Shown here: positions 45,360-54,436 of the stretch, one piece after another
Position numbering within the stretch: the stretch's first letter is position 1
Layout: every line of letters begins with the position of its first letter
Assembly: GCA_025808375.1 (NCBI GenBank)
Contig: CP061009.1
Location: 1 to 64,000, forward strand
Origin: Duncaniella muricolitica
GTDB lineage: Bacteria > Bacteroidota > Bacteroidia > Bacteroidales > Muribaculaceae
Reading direction: 5' to 3'
Length of the DNA: 64,000 nucleotides
Made by a program: the position numbers and the translations under genes
Notes under the pieces: model-generated
Told to the model about the DNA's origin: nothing
The model's input: the letters and a program-made list of their open reading frames with translations, nothing else
The model's database searches: none

Positions 45360-45597
45360 TAGATACAAAAGTATCATAAAGACATAAGAGACATAAAAAA
45401 ATTACAGGAGCAAGGGCTCAATCCTCCCTTACTCCTGTAATTTTTGTTTCGGGTGCTGCGGCTTCAGCCGCAGTGAGTCAGCCTAAAAAGACAGGAGCAC
45501 AGCAGGTTACTTATATAATAACCTTCTGTGCTCCTGTCTTTTAGATTAAGGAAAACTTATGTTTCTTATGTCCTTCTGAATCTTTTGTATCCTTCCT
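45360..45597. repeat. Dispersed palindromic repeat E (composite)
   Basis: Family outer arms ATACAAAAGTATCATAAAGA / TTCTGAATCTTTTGTATCC enclose two inner hairpins: AAAATTACAGGAG...CTCCTGTAATTTT (about 45398-45440) and AAAAGACAGGAGCACAG...CTGTGCTCCTGTCTTTT (about 45487-45543), plus the GCGGCTTCAGCCGC hairpin. It lies between convergent genes. Confidence 0.75.
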
Positions 45598-48371
45598 TAT
45601 CCGAGGACGATGTTGACAATCTTGTTGGGCACCACGATGACTTTTCTCACAGCGTGGCCGTCGAGCCACTTGAGCGAGCTTTCATGGTCAAGAGCTATGC
45701 GCTCCACTTCCTCCTTGGGAGTATCGGCAGGCACCTGGATGTTGAAACGGGCCTTGCCGTTGAACGATACGGCATAATTGACCGTAGACTCCACAAGATA
45801 CTTCTCGTCCCACTCGGGCCATGTAGCGTCGCAGATAGTGCTGTCATTGCCGAGAGCCGAATGCCACAGCTCCTCGGTGATGTGGGGAGCGAACGGCGCG
45901 AGCACGACCAGAAGGTCGGAAAGCACTGCGCGTGAATGGCATTTGAGCGATGTGAGCTCGTTGACGCATATCATGAAGGCCGCAATCGAAGTGTTGTAGC
46001 TGAACGTCTCGATGTCGCCCGTAACCTTCTTGATGAGCTTGTGGATAGCTTTCAGAGCCTCGGGAGAGGGAGCGGAATCATCGACAAGCAGTGTGTCTCC
46101 CTTATAGAAGAGCGACCACAGCTTTTTGAGGAAGCGGTTCACACCGTCTATGCCGTTGGTGTCCCAGGGCTTGCTCTGCTCGAGCGGACCGAGGAACATC
46201 TCATAGAGTCTCAGTGTGTCAGCTCCGTAACGCTCCACGATGTCGTCGGGGTTGACTACGTTAAACATTGACTTTGACATCTTCTCCACAGCCCAGCCAC
46301 ACACATACTTGCCGTCCTCGAGGATAAACTCGGCATCCTTGTAGTCGGGACGCCATGCGCGGAAGGCGTCGAGGTCGAGTATGTCGTTGCTCACGATGTT
46401 TACGTCGACATGGATAGGGGTTACGTCATACTGTCCCTTCAGACCGTGCGAGACAAACGTATTTGTACCCTGTATGCGATATACAAAGTTGCTTCGGCCC
46501 TGTATCATGCCCTGGTTGATGAGCTTCTTGAAAGGCTCGGGCTCGCATACATAGCCGAGGTCATAGAGAAATTTGTTCCAGAAACGCGAATATATAAGGT
46601 GGCCTGTGGCGTGCTCCGTGCCGCCTATATACAGGTCGACATTGCGCCAATACTCGTCGGCCTCCTTGCTCACGAGGGCCGAGTCGTTGTGGGGATCCAT
46701 ATAGCGCAGATAGTAGGCCGACGAGCCGGCAAAACCGGGCATCGTGTTGAGCTCTATCGGACAACCGTCCTCGGTGACCCATCCCTTGGCACGTCCCAGC
46801 GGGGGTTCGCCGGTCTCGGTGGGCAGATATTTGTCCACCTCGGGCAGCAGCAGCGGCAGCTTGCTCTCGTCCATGAGGGTGGGGATGCCTTCCTTATAAT
46901 ATACGGGGAAAGGCTCGCCCCAGTAACGCTGACGCGAGAAGATGGCGTCGCGCAGACGATAGTTGACCTTGACACGGCCTATGCCTTTCTCTTCGATAAA
47001 TTTCTTGGTGGCGGCGATAGCGTCCTTGACCTCCATGCCGTTGAGATCAAGCTCGGCCGAGGCACTGTTGATCATCTTGCCGCTCTTGGCGTCAAAGCTC
47101 TGTTCGCTCACGTCGCAACCCTCTATAAGAGGTATGACGGGGAGATCGAAGTGACGGGCAAAGGCATAGTCGCGCGAGTCGTGGGCGGGCACGGCCATGA
47201 TGGCTCCGGTGCCGTAGCCGGCGAGCACGTAGTCCGACACATAGACGGGTATCTGCTTGCCGGTAAGCGGATTGACTGCATAGCTGCCGGTGAATACACC
47301 CGACACCTTCTTGTCAATCATACGCTCACGCTCGGTCTTGTGCTTGATCGAGTCGATATACTCCTTCACGGCCTCGGCCTGATCGGGAGTGGTGACCTGA
47401 GCCACATATTCGCTCTCGGGGGCGAGCACCATGAATGTCACGCCAAACACTGTGTCGGCTCTTGTGGTGAAGATGTCGAGCACTACGTCCGAACCGGCGA
47501 TGGGGAAGTGCATCTCGGCACCCTCCGAGCGGCCTATCCAGTTGCGCTGGGTCTCCTTGAGCGAGTCGGTCCAGTCGATGGTGTCAAGACCGTCGAGAAG
47601 ACGCTGGGCATAAGCCGATACGCGCAGACACCACTGATACATCAGCTTCTGCTCAACGGGATAGCCGCCGCGCAGCGACAGGCCTTCACTCACCTCGTCA
47701 TTGGCAAGCACAGTGCCCAGTTCGGGACACCAGTTGACCATCGTGTTGCCCAGATAGGCTATGCGGTAGTTCATGAGCACGTCGCTCTGCTGCTTGGGAG
47801 TCATGGCGTTCCACTCGTCGGCCGTAAAGCTCATCTCCTCGCTGCATGCGGCGTTGAGACCGGCGTTGCCCTGCTTGGCAAAAGCCTCGACAAGCTCGCT
47901 GACGGGGCGGGCCTTCTGCTCGTCCTTGCAGTAATAGCTGTCAAACATCTTCATGAATGCCCACTGTGTCCACTTGTAGAACGAAGGGTCGCAGGTCTTG
48001 ATTTCACGGTCCCAGTCATAGCAGAAACCTATCTTGTCGAGCTGCTGACGATAGCGGGCGATGTTCTGCATGGTGGTCTTCTCGGGGTGCTGGCCCGTCT
48101 GTATGGCATACTGCTCGGCGGGCAGACCATAGGCGTCATAACCCATGGGGTGGAGCACATTGAAGCCTCTCAGACGCTTGTAGCGCGAAAAGATGTCGGA
48201 TGCTATATAGCCGAGAGGATGGCCTACGTGAAGTCCGGCTCCCGAAGGGTAGGGGAACATGTCAAGCACATAGTATTTGGGCTTGTCGGCATTGATTTCA
48301 GCCTTATATACATTGTTATCGCGCCAATACTGCTGCCAGCGTGATTCGATTGATTTATGGTTGTAATCCAC
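45597..48371 (-). CDS. leuS: Leucyl-tRNA synthetase
   Basis: Class I aminoacyl-tRNA synthetase, 924 aa. HIGH-type motif DMFPYPSGAGLHVGHPLGYI (about 36-55), editing domain with TTRADTVFGVTFMVLAPE-like residues (here IFTTRADTVFGVTFMVLAPE, about 303-322), WVTEDGCPIELNTMPGFAGS, and KMSKS in VEKMSKSMFNVVNPDDI (about 697-713). The C-terminal anticodon-binding and tail regions are complete. nadA lies 55 bp upstream on the same strand, so the two are probably co-transcribed. Confidence 0.97.
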   Translation of the reverse strand: MDYNHKSIESRWQQYWRDNNVYKAEINADKPKYYVLDMFPYPSGAGLHVGHPLGYIASDIFSRYKRLRGFNVLHPMGYDAYGLPAEQYAIQTGQHPEKTTMQNIARYRQQLDKIGFCYDWDREIKTCDPSFYKWTQWAFMKMFDSYYCKDEQKARPVSELVEAFAKQGNAGLNAACSEEMSFTADEWNAMTPKQQSDVLMNYRIAYLGNTMVNWCPELGTVLANDEVSEGLSLRGGYPVEQKLMYQWCLRVSAYAQRLLDGLDTIDWTDSLKETQRNWIGRSEGAEMHFPIAGSDVVLDIFTTRADTVFGVTFMVLAPESEYVAQVTTPDQAEAVKEYIDSIKHKTERERMIDKKVSGVFTGSYAVNPLTGKQIPVYVSDYVLAGYGTGAIMAVPAHDSRDYAFARHFDLPVIPLIEGCDVSEQSFDAKSGKMINSASAELDLNGMEVKDAIAATKKFIEEKGIGRVKVNYRLRDAIFSRQRYWGEPFPVYYKEGIPTLMDESKLPLLLPEVDKYLPTETGEPPLGRAKGWVTEDGCPIELNTMPGFAGSSAYYLRYMDPHNDSALVSKEADEYWRNVDLYIGGTEHATGHLIYSRFWNKFLYDLGYVCEPEPFKKLINQGMIQGRSNFVYRIQGTNTFVSHGLKGQYDVTPIHVDVNIVSNDILDLDAFRAWRPDYKDAEFILEDGKYVCGWAVEKMSKSMFNVVNPDDIVERYGADTLRLYEMFLGPLEQSKPWDTNGIDGVNRFLKKLWSLFYKGDTLLVDDSAPSPEALKAIHKLIKKVTGDIETFSYNTSIAAFMICVNELTSLKCHSRAVLSDLLVVLAPFAPHITEELWHSALGNDSTICDATWPEWDEKYLVESTVNYAVSFNGKARFNIQVPADTPKEEVERIALDHESSLKWLDGHAVRKVIVVPNKIVNIVLG

Positions 48372-48426
48372 GTGAAAATTTTATTAAATGGATAATGAGT
48401 TGAATATTCTATGAATGATTTGCCCG

Positions 48427-49392
48427 TCAGGAGAGCGAAAGCATGCGTGTGATGGGGAGACGTGCGCGGTCGATGACGGCGGGGTCGACATGCACCTCGG
48501 GAGCCTCGTGGAGCAGCGTGAGATAGAGCTTCTCCATGGTGTTGAGCTTCATGTAGGCGCAGTCGTTGCATGCGCAGGTCGAGTCATCGGGTGGGGCGGG
48601 GATGAATCTCTTGTCGGGACACTGACGCTTCATCTCGTGCAGAATGCCGCTCTCGGTGGCCACGATAAACTCATCGGCATCGGTCTCTGAGGCCCACTTG
48701 AGCAACACGGCTGTCGAGCCTACCTTGTCGGCCACGAGCCGGACGGGGGCCGGACACTCGGGATGCACGAGCACTTTGGCCGAGGGGTGCTGACGCTTGA
48801 GCTCGATGATTTTTTCGAGCGAGAACTTTTCGTGCACGTGACACGCACCGTCCCACAGCAGCATGTCGCGCCCCGTCTCGGCGTTGATGTAATTGCCGAG
48901 ATTGCGGTCGGGGCCAAAGATGATTTTCTCGTCGGCCGGAAGCGACTTGATTACCTTCATGGCGTTGCCCGAAGTGACTACGATGTCGGTGAGAGCCTTG
49001 ACGGCGGCCGACGTGTTGACATACGACACCACCGTGTGACCCGGGTGTTCCTTGATGAATTTTTCCAGCTCCGGGGCAGGGCAACTGTCGGCGAGCGAGC
49101 ACCCGGCGTTGAGGTCGGGCACAAGCACCTTTTTGTCAGGACAGAGTATTTTGACTGTCTCGCCCATGAAGTGGACTCCACACATGACGATGATGTCATT
49201 GTCGAGCTTCTCGGCAATCTGGGCCAGGGCCAAAGAATCGCCCACAAAGTCGGCCACATCCTGGATGTCGCCCACCGTGTAGTAGTGGGCCAGGACGATG
49301 GCGTTTTTTTCTTTCTTGAGTCGGATTATCTCCTCTCGCAAATCGACACCCTCAGGGACCGGGGCGACAACACAGCCGTTTTCGACTTTCAT
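48427..49392 (-). CDS. nadA: Quinolinate synthase NadA
   Basis: 4Fe-4S enzyme of de novo NAD synthesis, condensing iminoaspartate with DHAP. Start motif VLAHYYTVGDIQDVADFVGD (about 34-53); cluster cysteines in MCGVHFMGETVKI, MLLWDGACHVHEKF-like and STCACNDCAYMKLNTMEKL segments; HPECPAPV (about 215). 321 aa is normal. Its promoter lies about 210 bp upstream. Confidence 0.95.
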   Translation of the reverse strand: MKVENGCVVAPVPEGVDLREEIIRLKKEKNAIVLAHYYTVGDIQDVADFVGDSLALAQIAEKLDNDIIVMCGVHFMGETVKILCPDKKVLVPDLNAGCSLADSCPAPELEKFIKEHPGHTVVSYVNTSAAVKALTDIVVTSGNAMKVIKSLPADEKIIFGPDRNLGNYINAETGRDMLLWDGACHVHEKFSLEKIIELKRQHPSAKVLVHPECPAPVRLVADKVGSTAVLLKWASETDADEFIVATESGILHEMKRQCPDKRFIPAPPDDSTCACNDCAYMKLNTMEKLYLTLLHEAPEVHVDPAVIDRARLPITRMLSLS

Positions 49393-49598
49393 TTATTTAT
49401 ATTTGAAAAAAATTTTTTTGAAAAAGAAGTTTAAAAGAAGAAGAATAAAGGTTGTAGAAACGTAAGATAACTTTTCAGCCGTTTGCTTGCATATATGGGT
49501 TATTGATGCAGACTTACATTATCTGATGAGTTATTAACATCGCAACTCCCTGATATTCATTTAATTTTTATAGTTATTAACATTGTGTTAATAATGTG

Positions 49599-49629
49599 CA
49601 AAGTTAATAAGTTTTTGTGAGTTTTACAA
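49599..49629 (-). promoter_or_regulatory. nadA-leuS promoter
   Basis: Minus strand TTG (49627-49629), 20-bp spacer, TAACTTTG (49599-49606). Predicted leader to nadA about 200 nt. Confidence 0.75.
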
Positions 49630-49949
49630 CGCAAAAATGTTGAAAAGGGGCTTGAAAACGCATTGATAGTAAAACAATAACTATTTTGGCTATGAGCGGA
49701 GTATGATTATACGGCAACAGGGGGCTTAATGTCAATAGTAAGTTATTAAAATCTTTTGAAAAGTTTTTGACAGTTTTCTACACAGTTATCAACACTGTTG
49801 AAAATGGTGTTTTTTCACTCTCGTGAGGGCTCTGTAATCAGGGTCCCGGGCTTATTGAGGAGGCGGGTGATGCGGCTGTTCCGGCCTCGGGATTTGAGGG
49901 CGTTTTTTCGGTGGCGGAATAGATGAAAAAAATTTTTTTGAGAAAATAT

Positions 49950-49980
49950 TTGGAGGAGAGAAAAAGGTGTACTACTTTTG
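49950..49980 (+). promoter_or_regulatory. Promoter of the ABC/GntR operon
   Basis: TTG 49950-49952, 20-bp spacer, TACTTTTG 49973-49980. The start point falls inside the adjoining palindrome. Confidence 0.75.
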
Positions 49981-50006
49981 TGGTGTACTAGTGCACTAGT
50001 ACACCA
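49981..50006. promoter_or_regulatory. 26-bp perfect palindrome, probable GntR (YtrA-like) operator
   Basis: Every base pairs: half-site TGGTGTACTAGTG and its complement, directly after the -7 box. Extra half-sites GGTGTACTA (49966-49974) and ACACTATTACACC (50011-50023) flank it. Its position would block initiation, and the operon encodes a GntR regulator. Confidence 0.75.
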
Positions 50007-50042
50007 ATACACTATTACACCACAATCTTAATTTTGCCATTT

Positions 50043-50900
50043 ATGTTGAAAGTAAAAGATGTCACATTTTCCTACAGCCGCAAGAAGTGGCCGGTGTTGC
50101 GCGACCTGTCGCTCGACGTCATGCCGGGCGGAGTGTATGGACTCATGGGCAAGAACGGTGTGGGCAAGAGCACGCTTCTCTATGTCATGGCCGGATTGCT
50201 CACCCCTCAGTCGGGTGTCGTGACTATGAACGGTGTCAGCACCCGGCTCCGTGAGCCCGCGACCCTCGCCGACATTTTTCTTATGCCCGAGGAGGTGATG
50301 CTCCCTGCGATAAAACTGAAAGAATATGTGAGGCTCAACGCTCCGTTCTATCCGCGTTTTTCCGACGAGGACATGAGCCGTAATCTCGACATCATGGGCA
50401 TGAGCGGCGACGTGAATCTCGGAGAGCTGTCGATGGGTCAGAAGAAAAAAGTGTTCATGAGTTTCGCGCTCGCGTGCAACACGCCGCTGCTGCTCATGGA
50501 CGAGCCTACCAACGGTCTCGACATCCCGGGCAAGGAGATGTTTCGCAGTTTCATAGCGGGCGGCATGACCGACGAGCGTGCCATCGTGATATCCACCCAC
50601 CAGGTGCGCGACATAGATTGTCTGCTCGACCATGTGATAATCATGGATGATGCCAAGGTGGTGTTTGACCGCAGCATGGTCGAGATCAGCGAGCGTCTGA
50701 AGTTTGCGCTCACCGACTCGCCCGAGGATATAAAGCGCGCTTTCATCTCGCGTCAGACCATAGGCGGAGTGGCGGTGGTGATGCCCAACGACGGAGGAGA
50801 GGAGACCAATGTGGACATAGAGATGCTGTTTGATCTGGCCACCTCCAATCCGGGACTGCTGGAGTATGTGTTCAGGAGCGGAGAGCCTGACAGGGGATAG
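50043..50900 (+). CDS. ABC transporter ATP-binding protein
   Basis: 285 residues. Walker A GLMGKNGVGKSTLLYVMAGL (about 34-53), Q-loop region, signature LSMGQKKKVFMSFALACNTP (about 131-150), Walker B LLMDEPTNGLDIPGK and the switch His in ISTHQVRDID. I use the ATG at 50043; the frame is open from a TTG at 50034. It is the first gene of an operon with a permease and a GntR regulator, like ytr systems; substrate unknown. Confidence 0.92.
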   Translation: MLKVKDVTFSYSRKKWPVLRDLSLDVMPGGVYGLMGKNGVGKSTLLYVMAGLLTPQSGVVTMNGVSTRLREPATLADIFLMPEEVMLPAIKLKEYVRLNAPFYPRFSDEDMSRNLDIMGMSGDVNLGELSMGQKKKVFMSFALACNTPLLLMDEPTNGLDIPGKEMFRSFIAGGMTDERAIVISTHQVRDIDCLLDHVIIMDDAKVVFDRSMVEISERLKFALTDSPEDIKRAFISRQTIGGVAVVMPNDGGEETNVDIEMLFDLATSNPGLLEYVFRSGEPDRG

Positions 50901-50927
50901 GACGTAAATTCTTTTATAATTCAGACA

Positions 50928-51719
50928 ATGGATATGAATACTGACAATATTTTCAGCCCTTCGAGGACGATGTGGCTGATGAAGAAATATTTTGTAGAGA
51001 ATCGCGGCACTCTGCTGATGTCGGGGGCGTTTGTCACGCTGGTGATGATGCTTATCGCTGTAATCAACGGCCTGTCGACAATGCATACAAGTGATCCCGA
51101 CTTTGGTATAAGTACGGAGATTGGTTTTATGCTCGTGGTGTTTGGTGTCACAGGTTGTCTTATCGCCTCGCTGGCTTTCAGGCAGATGTGGGACAACAAG
51201 AGCGCGACGGGAGTGCTCATGACCCCCGCCACAGCCTTTGAGCAGTGTCTGGTGAGATGGATTTTCGTGGTGCCGGGCTTCGTAGTGTGGTCGCTGGTGA
51301 GCGCGATGTTTGCCGATATGGTAAAGTATCTGACGGCCAACTATATATTTGACGGTGAAGTGTGCATGATACCGTGGCTGAGAGTTTTGGGTATTGTTGA
51401 AATAGAGGCGGCAGTCAATATGTACATGGTGTTGCTGATATTTCTTGTCACCCAGTCGTTTTATTTTCTCGGTTCGGTGGTGTGGCGCAAGCATAATTTC
51501 GTGAAGACATCTTTAGTGGTCGGACTGCTGTTCATGATCTATTTCTCTATGTCGGCCATTGTAGCCGACAGTTATACCAACACAGGTTATGTAAGCAAGG
51601 GCGGACGTGACTTTCTACTCTACGCACCGTTTCAGATATTGCTGTGGTTGACATTGATAATCAATTACACACTCACGGTGATGCGTCTGCGCGAGTCGGA
51701 TATAATTCATCGCCTTTAA
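50928..51719 (+). CDS. ABC-2-like membrane permease
   Basis: 263 residues with six hydrophobic segments (about residues 27-47, 65-86, 105-130, 153-178, 190-212 and 230-250). The start MDMNTDNIFSPSRTMWLMKK resembles small Bacteroidetes permeases of this operon type. It would form the channel with the preceding ATPase. 27-bp gap after the ATPase gene and 19 bp before the regulator. Confidence 0.8.
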   Translation: MDMNTDNIFSPSRTMWLMKKYFVENRGTLLMSGAFVTLVMMLIAVINGLSTMHTSDPDFGISTEIGFMLVVFGVTGCLIASLAFRQMWDNKSATGVLMTPATAFEQCLVRWIFVVPGFVVWSLVSAMFADMVKYLTANYIFDGEVCMIPWLRVLGIVEIEAAVNMYMVLLIFLVTQSFYFLGSVVWRKHNFVKTSLVVGLLFMIYFSMSAIVADSYTNTGYVSKGGRDFLLYAPFQILLWLTLIINYTLTVMRLRESDIIHRL

Positions 51720-51738
51720 ATCAGAGGAGGATAGCTAC

Positions 51739-52104
51739 ATGATATTCAAACAGAAAAACAAAGCCATCTATCTTCAGATAGCCGATGGCATATGTGACGC
51801 CGTGATAAACGGGACATTTATCGAGGGAGAGCGCATGGCGTCGCTACGCGAGTATGCCGCCTCGATTCAGGTCAATGCCAACACGCTTATGCGCACGTAT
51901 GAGTATCTGGCCCAGGAGGGTGTGCTTTACAACAAGCGCGGCATAGGCTATTTTATAGCCGAGGATGCCAAGGCACGCATAAGAGTGATGCGCCACGAGG
52001 CATTTTTCAACGGAGAGATGCAGGAATTTTTCCGTCAGTTGAGTCAGCTCGGAGTGTCGCCCGACGATCTATATGCATATTATGTAAAATACTTAGAGCA
52101 ATAA
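51739..52104 (+). CDS. GntR-family regulator, YtrA subfamily
   Basis: 121 residues. Winged helix at about 10-75: KAIYLQIADGICDAVINGTF, GERMASLREYAASIQVNANT, then MRTYEYLAQEGVLYNKRGIG. The effector domain is reduced to a short helical tail, as in YtrA-type members that control their own ABC operons. The palindrome at the operon's start is the probable target. Confidence 0.88.
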   Translation: MIFKQKNKAIYLQIADGICDAVINGTFIEGERMASLREYAASIQVNANTLMRTYEYLAQEGVLYNKRGIGYFIAEDAKARIRVMRHEAFFNGEMQEFFRQLSQLGVSPDDLYAYYVKYLEQ

Positions 52105-52108
52105 ACCA

Positions 52109-52915
52109 ATGAAGAAGACAACATATATAATGCTCGGGCTTATGGTGGCCGGAGTGGTGTGTGCGATGGGAGTGATGGCTGTGTTCATGCACAGTTACAA
52201 GCTGGATGTGGCACGTTATAAAATGGGCGGTGAGACAGTGAGTCTTAAGTTTGACAGCCCTGTGCATAAGGTGGTTTATGTCGACAATGACACAACCGAC
52301 GGCGGGGTAGTGATAAGGGGCATAAAAGGGCTCAAGGTCAGGGAGAGTGACACGGCGACGGAGGTTACAGTGGATGTTGCGTCGGACTGGGCCGGTTTTC
52401 TTGACTGTCGCGTCGACAGCGGTGCCCTCTCGGTGAGTATCAATTATGAGGCCATGCACAGATATTATGATGTGGATGTAACCAAGAGGCGTGTGTTTCT
52501 TAATTCGGAAGATTTTGTCATAGCCTGTGTCAATGTGCCCAAGGGAATATTGAGGGAGGTTGATGCACGATGGGGCACGGTCTATGTCGATTCGCTTAAT
52601 ACCGATGTGCTTGTGACCAAGGTTGACAATCGCCTGGTGCTGAACCATTCGCATATCGCCAGGCTCGAGAGCCGCTCAAAGACCATAAGTGAGCTTAAAC
52701 TTGAGGACTCGACTGTGGGAAAGGCTGATATTCGTTCGGTGGGCAAGAAATTTACAGTGGTATGTAAGGATGATTCGTCGATGATAGACAGTATGTATAT
52801 CGACGGTGCATATCGTAAGCCCAAAAAGGTTAATCTTAATTTCAGAAAGGCTAATATCGGTCACTTCAAGTATAATCCGGCCGATAAGAATACGGTGGCT
52901 AATGTTTACTTTTAG
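52109..52915 (+). CDS. Membrane-anchored beta-rich protein (DUF2807/DUF4097-like)
   Basis: 268 residues. One N-terminal transmembrane helix (TYIMLGLMVAGVVCAMGVMA, about 4-23), then a beta-rich exterior with repeated short strands (VLVTKVDNRLVLNHSHIARL, ISELKLEDSTVGKADIRSVG), as in adhesin-like beta-helix domains. Last gene of the operon, 4 bp after the regulator. It may sense or bind the transported or inducing compound. Confidence 0.65.
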   Translation: MKKTTYIMLGLMVAGVVCAMGVMAVFMHSYKLDVARYKMGGETVSLKFDSPVHKVVYVDNDTTDGGVVIRGIKGLKVRESDTATEVTVDVASDWAGFLDCRVDSGALSVSINYEAMHRYYDVDVTKRRVFLNSEDFVIACVNVPKGILREVDARWGTVYVDSLNTDVLVTKVDNRLVLNHSHIARLESRSKTISELKLEDSTVGKADIRSVGKKFTVVCKDDSSMIDSMYIDGAYRKPKKVNLNFRKANIGHFKYNPADKNTVANVYF

Positions 52916-52922
52916 AGGCTGA

Positions 52923-53090
52923 TGTGTCGCGCTTCCGCGCTCCCACTTTTTCAAAGAGAAGTAAGAGGGGGCTTTTTCAAGGGTGCCGGCATGAGGGCGA
53001 GCTGAAGCTCGTGGCCGGGACAAAGCTTCGCTCTGCTGTTGTCGCGCTCTCGCGCTTCCGTTTGGCTCACGCGCAGCTAAAGCTGCGGAG
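52923..53090 (+). repeat. Diverged solitary copy of the 79-bp repeat
   Basis: GTCGCGCTTCCGCGCTCCCA, then CTTTTTCAA, GGCGAGCTGAAGCTCGTGGC and GACAAAGCTTCGCTCT match the unit of 55664-56345, expanded by an insertion. Remaining bases to 53298 contain a hairpin terminator and TATGGCTATTTTTT direct repeats; the open frame across the region is not judged to be a gene. Confidence 0.7.
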
Positions 53091-53190
53091 CAAGGGACAA
53101 AATAATGGAAAGATACGAATCAAAAAAAGTATTATACAATCAAAGAAAGGATACAAATCAAGCAAGGGGCAATCATAGAGAGGAATAATT

Positions 53191-53245
53191 AAAAAACGCG
53201 CTTCGCGATGCTTTTTAGGGCTATGTCGCGGGGCGCGTTTTTTAT
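53191..53245. terminator. Hairpin between convergent genes
   Basis: AAAAAACGCGC ... GCGCGTTTTTT with T/A-runs on both sides; it can end the ABC operon and manA transcripts. It is followed by four TATGGCTATTTTTT-type units (53248-53293). Confidence 0.75.
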
Positions 53246-53298
53246 GTTATGGCTATTTTTTATGGCTATTTTTTATGCTATTTTTATGGCTATTTTGT

Positions 53299-54261
53299 TT
53301 ATGCCTGGACGGAGAGGAGGGTGGCGGTGCCGCGGGCTGAGAGTGAGGTCATGACGGCGGGGAAGAGGAGTGTCTCGCCGCGGGTGACGGGGAAGGAGCG
53401 GCCATCGGTGTTGTCGATGATTTCGGCCTGTCCGTCGAGACACATTATGATGGTGAATGAGCCGCGGGGATTGGCTATGGGCTCAAGGGTGTCGGATGAG
53501 TTGAGGCTGAGACGGCGTGTGTCGAAGTATTGACATTGGGCGAGGAGGTCGCCCTCGGGGTGGCTCTGATAGTCGGGATAGACGGTGTAGTCGATGGCGT
53601 CTTTGGCCTGGGCTGTGTGGAGTTCGCGGGGATTGCCGTCTTTGTCGCGTCGGTCGTAGTCGTAGATGCGGTAGGTGATGTCGCTTGTCTGCTGTATCTC
53701 GGCCAGGAGGTTGCCTGCACCGATGGCGTGGATGCGTCCGGCGGGGAGGAAGTAGGTCTGTCCGGGAGCGGAGTCGTAGGCGGCGATGACGTCCATGATG
53801 GTGTTGTCGGCCACACGACGTTCGTATTCGTCGGGAGTTATGGCTGTGTTTAGGCCGGCATAGATTCTGGCGTCGGGGTCGGTGTCGATGATGTGCCACA
53901 TTTCGGTTTTGCCGGGTGAGTTGTGGCGAGCCTGGGCGAGAGTGTCGTCGGGGTGAACCTGTACGGAGAGGTCGGCTTTGGCGTCGATGAGCTTGATGAG
54001 GAGGGGGAATGCCGAGCCGTAACGCTCGTAGATGTGTCGGCCTACGAGGTCGGCTCCGTATGTGTCGATGAGTTCGGTGAGCGATTGTCCGGCGAGGGGG
54101 CCGCGGTCAACGACTGATACGTGGCCGGGGACGGCTGAGATTTCCCAGCTTTCGCCTATCTGAGTCCGGTCGGTGACGATGCCTTTGAACGGCGCGATGC
54201 GCTCGCCTCCCCATATTACCGATTTGAGGTAGGGAGTGAAGTGAAGGGGTTGATTGAGCAT
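53299..54261 (-). CDS. manA: Class I mannose-6-phosphate isomerase
   Basis: Zinc enzyme interconverting mannose-6-P and fructose-6-P. Short type-I form (320 aa). Zinc-site residues in SVQVHPDDTLAQA (about 92-104) and further in a GKTEMWHII segment; catalytic-side PAGRIHAIGAGNLLAEIQQT (about 166-185) and YRIYDYDRRD. I chose ATG 54261 (MLNQPLHFTPYLKSVIWGG); the open frame reaches 54294. The coding strand is unusually C-rich. Confidence 0.92.
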   Translation of the reverse strand: MLNQPLHFTPYLKSVIWGGERIAPFKGIVTDRTQIGESWEISAVPGHVSVVDRGPLAGQSLTELIDTYGADLVGRHIYERYGSAFPLLIKLIDAKADLSVQVHPDDTLAQARHNSPGKTEMWHIIDTDPDARIYAGLNTAITPDEYERRVADNTIMDVIAAYDSAPGQTYFLPAGRIHAIGAGNLLAEIQQTSDITYRIYDYDRRDKDGNPRELHTAQAKDAIDYTVYPDYQSHPEGDLLAQCQYFDTRRLSLNSSDTLEPIANPRGSFTIIMCLDGQAEIIDNTDGRSFPVTRGETLLFPAVMTSLSARGTATLLSVQA

Positions 54262-54389
54262 ATGAAAAGTACAACTATTGGATAAATAATGCAATGTATA
54301 TCTATATTATACGATGCAGGTTGCTAAATTACTCAATTTGTTTTATTATGCAAAATCGCTGGGGGTATTGAGATGGTTAAACTATTAAA

Positions 54390-54430
54390 AGTCCGGGCAC
54401 ATCGAGGTGTGATTTCGATGTGCCCGGACT
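54390..54430 (-). terminator. Terminator of the capsid-like gene
   Basis: Perfect 16-bp stem, 54390-54405 with 54415-54430 (AGTCCGGGCACATCGA), followed on the minus strand by TTTTAATAGTTT. Confidence 0.85.
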
Positions 54431-54436
54431 CGTCGG

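Larger units (their letters stand above)
49393..50033. other. AT-rich intergenic region at a strand-composition switch; candidate oriC
   Basis: 641 bp without a gene, between divergent nadA and the ABC operon. It contains several TTATTAACA-type 9-mers (near 49531, 49574, 49586 reverse) and TTATCAACA (near 49787), one base from the DnaA-box consensus. Top-strand composition is C-rich to the left and G-rich to the right, as at an origin. The replication role is inference. Confidence 0.4.

Noticed and set aside
49981..50006. Chromosome dimer resolution (dif) site
   Set aside because: It is a perfect palindrome without the asymmetric XerC/XerD halves, and its place at a promoter fits an operator better.
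52924..53178. Plus-strand open frame of 84 codons after the ABC operon
   Set aside because: It is made of the diverged 79-bp repeat and low-complexity sequence, with no independent coding evidence.
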